This document shows, one piece after another, positions 58,992 to 64,000 of a stretch of 64,000 bases of DNA. A program made the position numbers and the translations under genes. The DNA is from Pseudomonadota bacterium. Its GTDB lineage: Bacteria; Pseudomonadota; Alphaproteobacteria; Rhizobiales; Devosiaceae. The DNA lies in contig JAEWBN010000013.1 in the NCBI GenBank assembly GCA_023391095.1, positions 145,516-209,515 on the forward strand, given 5' to 3'. The notes beneath the pieces are model-generated. The model was not told where the DNA came from. It ran no database searches and saw only the letters and a list, made by a program, of their open reading frames with translations. How positions within the stretch are numbered: the first letter of the stretch is position 1; the number at the start of each line of letters is the position of its first letter.

Positions 58992-59161
58992 GCTTAAAAC
59001 TTAAAAAGCCAATAGTGTCACAAGTTTTAAGCAGGTGCAGGGCCGTTGGGTCCTTTCCCGACCACCTTCGGAGGCGGGTAGTTCGGGCCCCGTGCGTTGG
59101 CCAGTCTGACACGGATTTAAGAGCCTTAAATCGGTCTTAAGTGGAGCCTTAAGGGCACTTA
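58992..59161. promoter_or_regulatory. TTAA-rich array and inverted repeat before terminase: candidate cos/pac site
   Basis: An 11-bp inverted repeat (GCTTAAAACTT at 58992-59002, complement at 59022-59032) is followed by five TTAA cores at 59116, 59125, 59136, 59148 and 59158. These are spaced 9-12 bp apart, about one DNA turn. In lambda, cos and the gpNu1-binding R sites lie directly upstream of Nu1, the same place. The small terminase gene starts at 59163, inside the last repeat. Function is inferred. Confidence 0.5.
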
Positions 59162-59162
59162 A

Positions 59163-59780
59163 ATGCAGACGATGTCGAAGGCGGAATTCGCGAGGGAGTG
59201 CAATGTCTCCCAGGCGCGGGTGAGCCAATGGCTGAGCGAGGGGAAAATCGGCGCCGAATGCCTTGAAGGGGAGGGGCGCGGCGCTCGCATCATTGTCGAC
59301 AAGGCCAAGCAGCAAATCGGCCTGCGGCGCGATCCGGGGCAGGCGCTGGGAAATGGCATCGGCACCAAGCTTTTCGATCAGCCGACGGTGGCGCCGAGGG
59401 TCGAGCCGTTGCGCGACGGCCGCGACGACGTTGCGCTGCAAATCCAGCAGGAGCGGCTCGAAGCCGAGCAGCGCAAGAACCGCATTGCCGCCCGTGATGA
59501 GCTGGTCGCGCAAGGCAAGCTGGTGCCGGCCGACGATGTGCGCGCTCAACTGACAAAGGTGGCGCGGCAGGTCGACGACGAGAACGGCGCCATGCTGGCG
59601 GACTTTGCTGCCGCCGTAGCCAGCAAATTCGGCCTTCCGCAGCGCGACGTGCTGCATCTTCTGCGGACGATCCGCAATGAGAAGAAGGCGATGGTGGCCG
59701 AACGCCTGCGACGGCAGGCAGAGGGATTGCCGGCCACGGTCGAGATTGTGGTGGCTGACGAAAGCGAGGCCGTGCCGTGA
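59163..59780 (+). CDS. Terminase small subunit (Nu1-like)
   Basis: A 205-aa DNA-packaging protein. The N-terminal winged-helix DNA-binding part is KAEFARECNVSQARVSQWLS EGKIG (about 4-30). A coiled-coil middle (IQQERLEAEQRKNRIAARDE) and a C-terminal part that would contact the large subunit follow. The stop overlaps the large-subunit start (GTGA). A repeat array lies just upstream. Confidence 0.87.
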   Translation: MQTMSKAEFARECNVSQARVSQWLSEGKIGAECLEGEGRGARIIVDKAKQQIGLRRDPGQALGNGIGTKLFDQPTVAPRVEPLRDGRDDVALQIQQERLEAEQRKNRIAARDELVAQGKLVPADDVRAQLTKVARQVDDENGAMLADFAAAVASKFGLPQRDVLHLLRTIRNEKKAMVAERLRRQAEGLPATVEIVVADESEAVP

Positions 59781-61777
59781 CGCAGATGACCGTCAACGTG
59801 GCCAATGCCGAACGGATCTCTGCCGAAGTCCTGGCTGATGTTCTGACGCCGCCCCCTCGGGTGGACTATCTGGCCTGGGCCGAACAGAACATCGTATTTT
59901 CGGAGCGCGAAAGCCCCTTGCCGGGACCCTATAACCGGGACCTGTTCTACTACTTCGACGAAATCCTGCGGGCATTGTCGCCCGATGATCCGTGCCGCGT
60001 GGTCAGCTTTGCCAAATCGGCGCAGCTGGGCGGAACGGTCCTGGCCAATATCTTTTGCGGCGGCTCCATGGATATGGACCCCGGCGACTTCCTCTATGTG
60101 CATCCGACAGACAGCAATGCGCAGCGCTGGAGCAAGATGAAGCTCGTGCCGATGCTCAAGGGCACGGCAGCGCTGGCGAGGCTCTTCCCGATGAAGTCAC
60201 GGGATGGCCTCGACAGCGTGCTCTACAAGGAGCGGATCGACGGCAAGGGCGCCATCCAGATTTCCGGCGCCAACTCGCCGGCGTCGCTGTCTCAGGTCAC
60301 GATGAAGCGCCAGGTGCAGGATGACCTGGCGAAATGGGAGATGAATGCGGGCGGCGATCCGGAAACACAGGCTGACAGCCGGTCCCGCGCCCATGAATTT
60401 GCCAAGGTGTTCAAGATATCGACGCCGCTCATCGAGCCCGGCTGTCGGATCACGAAGGCCTACGAGGAAGGCAGCCAGGAGAAGCTTTATCTGCCGTGCC
60501 CGCATTGTGGGCATCTGCAGACGCTGGAGTGGGAGAATTTCCTCTCCAACCTCGACGAAGAACATCCCGAGCGGGCGCACTTTCTGTGTACAGGTCCAGA
60601 CTGCGGCGGGGTCATCGAAGAGTACCATCGACCGCAAATGCTGCGGCAGGCGCGCCAGCTGGAACTGGCAGGCGAGGAAGTGTGGAAGGCGAGCAATCCT
60701 GCGGCACGACGGGTACACCGATCGTTTCACCTTTGGTCCGCCTACTCGCTTCTGCAGAGCTTCGAGCGGATTGCCCGTGAATGGATCAATGCCAAGGGCA
60801 ATCCGGCGTCAGAGCAAACGTTCTTCAACGACACCGTGGGCCGGGCCTACCGGACCCTCGGGGACGCACCGCCATGGGAAATCCTGCGCGATCGTGCGGC
60901 GCAGGCATCCCGCAAGCGGGGAACCGTACCGGCCGGACATGTCATTCTGACGTGCGGCATCGACTGCCAGAAGGACCGCGTAGAATATCAGGTCGTTGCC
61001 TGGGCAAGGGATCATCGCAAGGCCGTGGTCGAATACGGGGTGATCCCCGGCCATATTTCGAGCGCCGAATGCCAGAGCGTGTTGAACGGTCTTCTGGTCC
61101 AGACCTATCCCAACGCCTATGGCCGCTCGCTCGGGATCGACCTGACGGCCATCGACGGCAATGCCTGGACAGAAGACGTATGGGAGTGGGCCAAGCGGCA
61201 CCCGTCGTCAAAGGTGATCATGGTGCGTGGCGTCGGCTCCGAAGCCGCGCCGCTGCTGGTAGCGGTCAAGCGTGAAGTCAATCGGGCCGGCAAACGGCTG
61301 CCGTACCACAAGCGGTTTTTCAACTTCGCCACCTCTGTGCTGAAGATGGCCTTCTACAGGGACCTGGTGAAGTCCGATCCGCTCGAGCGCGGTTTCGTGG
61401 ACCTGCCCAGCGGTCTGGAGGATGAGTATTTTCGCCAGATCACTGCCGAAACGCGCAAGCGCGTCACGGGGCGTGGCGGTTTTGACGAGTACAAGTGGGT
61501 CAAGGACCCGTTGCAGGCCAATGAAGGCCTCGACACCTACCTGCAGGCCACGGCGGCCTTTATCCGGCTAGCGGGCCCTACTCGGGCGCTGCCAGATGCC
61601 GTCTGGGACCGCTACGAGGCCGCGAGGGACTGTGCTCCCGAGCCGGTGCAGGGCGATATCGAAGACCTGTTCAACCACAAGCCGGCAACCGAGCCGGTAC
61701 CGGTGGCGGCGCCCGTAGCGCAGCCAGCCAGCCGGCCGCGTCCACAACGCGGTGTCCGAAAGATGAGGCGCGAATGA
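59777..61777 (+). CDS. Terminase large subunit (GpA-like)
   Basis: A 666-aa packaging motor ATPase-nuclease of the lambda GpA family (PF05876-like). Family landmarks are FAKSAQLGGTVLANIFCGG (ATPase Q motif/Walker A region), DFLYVHPTDSNAQRWSKMKL, a zinc ribbon CPHCGHLQTLEWENF with CTGPDCGG, and the nuclease-side CGIDCQKDRVEYQVVAWARD. GTG start coupled to the small subunit. Length is normal. Confidence 0.93.
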   Translation: MTQMTVNVANAERISAEVLADVLTPPPRVDYLAWAEQNIVFSERESPLPGPYNRDLFYYFDEILRALSPDDPCRVVSFAKSAQLGGTVLANIFCGGSMDMDPGDFLYVHPTDSNAQRWSKMKLVPMLKGTAALARLFPMKSRDGLDSVLYKERIDGKGAIQISGANSPASLSQVTMKRQVQDDLAKWEMNAGGDPETQADSRSRAHEFAKVFKISTPLIEPGCRITKAYEEGSQEKLYLPCPHCGHLQTLEWENFLSNLDEEHPERAHFLCTGPDCGGVIEEYHRPQMLRQARQLELAGEEVWKASNPAARRVHRSFHLWSAYSLLQSFERIAREWINAKGNPASEQTFFNDTVGRAYRTLGDAPPWEILRDRAAQASRKRGTVPAGHVILTCGIDCQKDRVEYQVVAWARDHRKAVVEYGVIPGHISSAECQSVLNGLLVQTYPNAYGRSLGIDLTAIDGNAWTEDVWEWAKRHPSSKVIMVRGVGSEAAPLLVAVKREVNRAGKRLPYHKRFFNFATSVLKMAFYRDLVKSDPLERGFVDLPSGLEDEYFRQITAETRKRVTGRGGFDEYKWVKDPLQANEGLDTYLQATAAFIRLAGPTRALPDAVWDRYEAARDCAPEPVQGDIEDLFNHKPATEPVPVAAPVAQPASRPRPQRGVRKMRRE

Positions 61778-62010
61778 TGGCCGGGATCACGATTGAACGG
61801 GCGACGGAAATGCTTGAGCTGTGGCTCAAGGCTGAAGAGGCCCTGGCGACCAGCCAGAGCTACACGATCTCAACGGACGGATCGTCCCGGACCCTGACCC
61901 GCGCCGACCTGGCCGATGTCGCCAAGCGGGTCGCCTATTGGCAGGGCAAGCTGCGCGATCTGGAGCGCCGTGCCCTTGGGCGGGGCAGCATGCGGTATAT
62001 GGTGCGGTAG
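61774..62010 (+). CDS. gpW-like head-tail joining protein
   Basis: A 78-aa protein with the sequence pattern of DUF6148/gpW (ITIERATEMLELWLKAEEAL, SYTISTDGSSRTLTRADLAD). Position between GpA and the portal matches lambda W. ATGA overlap with the terminase gene. Confidence 0.85.
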   Translation: MMAGITIERATEMLELWLKAEEALATSQSYTISTDGSSRTLTRADLADVAKRVAYWQGKLRDLERRALGRGSMRYMVR

Positions 62011-62016
62011 CAAACC

Positions 62017-63597
62017 ATGAAACAGGTAACCAAGAGCAGCCTCCGCGGGCGACTGGCGCGGGGGATAAATGCGCTCGCCCATGGAGTGAACCGTGGGGCC
62101 ATGGCTCTCGCCGGCGTGCCGGGGCGCGGCGGCTATGAAGGCGGGCGTCGCGACAATCGGCGGTCCCGTAACTGGCGGCCGGGCGGCGGGAGCCCGGAGG
62201 CCGACCTTCTCCCCGACCTGCCCGACCTGGTGGCGCGTTCGCGCGACCTCGAGCGCAATTCGCCGCTGGCGCTTGGTGCGATTCAGACCAAGGTGAATGG
62301 CGTCATCGGCACGGGGCTGCGGCTCAAGTCACAGATCGATTTTGCCAAGCTCGGTCTCACCGAAGAGCAGGCGATTGCCGCGCAGGACGATATCGAACGC
62401 GAGTTCGAACTCTGGCAGCAGAACGCCGACTGGTCCGGGCAGCAGCACTGGATGGACATGCAGCGCCTGATCTACCGGTCCGCTCGTGTTTCCGGCGATA
62501 TCGGCATTGTCCGTCGGTACCGGAAGGACGCCGGAGACACCTATGGACTGAAACTGGTGTTGATCGAGGGCGACCGCATCTGCAATCCGAGGCAGGCTGC
62601 TGACAGCGTGCGGATCAAGGGTGGCGTCCAGCAGAGCGCCAGTGGCGTGATCGAAGGCTGGCACTTCACCGACAAACACCCCGGCAGTCTGCTCGGCGGG
62701 GCGCTCTCCTGGACATTCGTGCCCCGTGTCGGCGGCGACGGTCAGCGCCTGATGCTCGTGCCGTTCCAGATGCAGCGGCCGGGGCAGCCTCGCGGCGTGC
62801 CGTTGCTGGCGCCCATCGTCGAGCTGGTCAAGCAGCTTAAAGACCTGACTGATGCGGAGATCAATGCCGCCGTCAACGATGCCATGCTGTTTGCCTTCGA
62901 GCAGCTGGCCGCCGATGACGACGCCGATCATGTCATCACGGCGCCGGGAAGCGATGGCGAAACACAGAGCTCCGACGGCGAGCTGAAGATCGAGGACCTC
63001 GCCATCATCACGACGGCGAATGGCAGCACGGTGAACATTCATTCTCCGAAGCGGCCCAACACCGCTTTCGAGCCCTTCATGCTGGCGATCATCAAACAGA
63101 TGGGCGTGGTGCTCGAAATCCCGTTCGAGCTGATGATCATGCACTTCTCGGCCTCGTTCTCGGCCAGCCGGGGCGCCCTTGAGATCGCCTGGAAGGGGTT
63201 TCTTGCCGAGAAGGCATGGTTCGAGCGGGAAGTCGCCGACCATGTATTCCAGTGGTTCTTCACCGAAGCTGTGGCGATCGGCCGACTGAAGGCACCTGGC
63301 TACCTCACTGATCCGGTCAAGCGCGTTGCCTGGCTGGGCAAACAGTGGATCGGGCCAACCCGCATCCAGATCAATCCGCAGCTTGAGGCGCGCGCCGACG
63401 AGGTCGATCTCGGCATGGGTACCAAGACGCGTGACCAGATCATCACCGAGCGCACCGGCGGCGACTTCCAGCGGAAGCACGCGCAACTGGCGCATGAGGA
63501 AGCGGCACGCAAGCAGGCTGGGATCGGAACCGCCGCAAAGGGGGCGGCGGCCCCGGCGCCAAAGCCTGCTGCCAACGACAAAGGAACTGAGAAATGA
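62017..63597 (+). CDS. Phage portal protein (lambda B family)
   Basis: A 526-aa portal, the dodecameric ring through which DNA enters the head. Lambda-family landmarks are RSRDLERNSPLALGAIQTKV-type (seen as RDLERNSPLALGAIQTKVNG), NADWSGQQHWMDMQRLIYRS, and FELMIMHFSASFSASRGALE. The last 30 residues are Ala/Lys-rich. The stop overlaps the protease start (ATGA). Confidence 0.93.
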   Translation: MKQVTKSSLRGRLARGINALAHGVNRGAMALAGVPGRGGYEGGRRDNRRSRNWRPGGGSPEADLLPDLPDLVARSRDLERNSPLALGAIQTKVNGVIGTGLRLKSQIDFAKLGLTEEQAIAAQDDIEREFELWQQNADWSGQQHWMDMQRLIYRSARVSGDIGIVRRYRKDAGDTYGLKLVLIEGDRICNPRQAADSVRIKGGVQQSASGVIEGWHFTDKHPGSLLGGALSWTFVPRVGGDGQRLMLVPFQMQRPGQPRGVPLLAPIVELVKQLKDLTDAEINAAVNDAMLFAFEQLAADDDADHVITAPGSDGETQSSDGELKIEDLAIITTANGSTVNIHSPKRPNTAFEPFMLAIIKQMGVVLEIPFELMIMHFSASFSASRGALEIAWKGFLAEKAWFEREVADHVFQWFFTEAVAIGRLKAPGYLTDPVKRVAWLGKQWIGPTRIQINPQLEARADEVDLGMGTKTRDQIITERTGGDFQRKHAQLAHEEAARKQAGIGTAAKGAAAPAPKPAANDKGTEK

Positions 63598-63874
63598 GCC
63601 GTCTGCTCCACGTCGCCGACCGCGTGCTCAATCGGCCGCTGCTGCTGCATCCAGACAAGGCGGCTGTGCTCATGGGCGTGTTGGCCGGCCGCATCGGGAT
63701 CGAGGGTCCGGATGCAAGCCGCTTCGAGGGGGAGCCCCAGCCGCAGCGCGACGAGAGCGGCAATCTGAAAACGACCATGTATGGCGGGGTCAAACGGTCG
63801 CCCTACAATGTATCGGGCGGCGTTGCGATCATCAGTGCTGTGGGTTCACTTGTAAATCGTGGCGCATGGGTGGG
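63594..63874 (+). pseudogene. S49-family head-maturation protease, truncated by an IS3-family element
   Basis: The first 94 codons are a normal start of a phage S49 (SppA/lambda C-like) peptidase: LLHPDKAAVLMGVLAGRIGI, then GGVAIISAVGSLVNRGAWVG. Homology should continue for 200 or more residues with the catalytic Ser and Lys, but the frame enters the end of an insertion sequence at about 63875 and stops at 63950. The catalytic part is therefore separated or lost, and scaffold cleavage and head maturation would fail unless another copy exists. Confidence 0.85.
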
Positions 63875-64000
63875 TGAACCGCACCGGGTTTACCGGAGAC
63901 CGTTGGTGTTAAGTTATGCGGCCATGGCTGCGTGTTCCAGCGCAGCGTAGTAGTTGGCCTCGGCTTCGGCCGGCGGGATGTTGCCGATCGGCTCGAGCAG
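63875..64000 (-). mobile_element. IS3-family insertion sequence, one end (continues beyond window)
   Basis: The element's terminus reads TGAACCGCACCGGGTTTACC, typical of terminal inverted repeats of one IS3 subgroup, and is followed 19 nt later by the end of a transposase gene on the minus strand. The target duplication (usually 3-4 bp) should be the GGG/TGGG just before 63875 and be repeated at the far end. Confidence 0.8.
63914..64000 (-). CDS. IS3-family transposase (OrfB) C-terminus, partial
   Basis: The 28 visible codons read LLEPIGNIPPAEAE followed by ANYYAALEHAAMAA and a TAA stop. This is the conserved end of an IS3-group DDE transposase (normally preceded by NHRR). The catalytic part is outside the window. 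Confidence 0.88.
   Translation of the reverse strand: MLEPIGNIPPAEAEANYYAALEHAAMAA

Larger units (their letters stand above)
43309..64000. mobile_element. Lambda-like prophage, left 20.7 kb (right end outside window)
   Basis: A continuous block of phage genes begins at the tRNA-Met. It comprises a serine recombinase, a leftward early operon, an S24 repressor with operators, a rightward early operon (regulators, methylases, primase, helicase), an iteron region, then terminase, joining and portal genes. Head genes are of lambda type. An IS3-family insertion interrupts the head-protease gene at about 63.87 kb, so this copy may be unable to make particles unless a second protease exists downstream. 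Confidence 0.93.

Overview
The window reads as the chromosome of a high-GC, flagellated alphaproteobacterium of the Hyphomicrobiales (rhizobial) type. The evidence is a full CtrA circuit (ctrA, chpT, sciP), the envelope gene eipA beside chpT, GANTC (CcrM-type) sites, a Ku-LigD end-joining pair, and rhizobial-type RpoH and FlbD. Gene content fits a Devosia-like lineage, but that placement is an inference.

From 1 to 43.2 kb is host DNA. It starts with ftsH (cut by the window edge), rpoH with a heat-shock-type promoter, rluD, a membrane-anchored coiled-coil protein, and ku-ligD. Next comes the cell-cycle block: eipA, a YHS protein, chpT, a CheY-like regulator, an ECF42-type sigma factor and ctrA. 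Divergent from ctrA is fliI-fliJ. After a PRC-barrel protein, an acetyltransferase, a zinc peptidase and a diguanylate cyclase comes a flagellar operon on the minus strand (fliF-fliG-fliH-fliN-flbD-flhA), then sciP, flgD and fliK. Near-consensus CtrA boxes lie upstream of ctrA, fliI, fliF, eipA and sciP, so the block looks like one CtrA-governed regulon carrying its regulator, its phosphotransferase and its inhibitor. The rest of the host part holds mnmA, an ECF sigma factor coupled to a VWA protein, a ring-cleaving dioxygenase-like protein, an AsmA protein, and a two-gene DNA-repair operon (radical SAM plus DUF4130-UdgX). A perfect alphaproteobacterial LexA box sits directly before the start codon of that operon.

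From 43.3 kb to the end is a lambda-like prophage integrated at the 3' half of a tRNA-Met(CAT) gene. Its serine recombinase ends inside the tRNA: the stop codon overlaps the anticodon. A leftward operon of eight overlapping genes, four of them under 55 codons, ends in the recombinase. The immunity region has an S24 autocleavable repressor, a co-oriented two-TM membrane protein, and four copies of a 14-bp operator. At both early promoters one copy fills the spacer between a TTGACA -35 and the -10. The rightward early operon carries Cro/CII-like regulators, two methyltransferase-like proteins, an ASCH-like protein, a zinc-finger/Toprim primase and an SF3 helicase. It is followed by a 420-bp non-coding region packed with AGAGGGT iterons, a probable replication origin. 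The late region starts with a TTAA-rich array (cos/pac candidate), then Nu1-like and GpA-like terminase subunits, a gpW-like joining protein and a lambda-B-type portal. The S49 head protease after it is interrupted by an IS3-family element that runs off the window, so the prophage may be defective. The right att site is outside the window.
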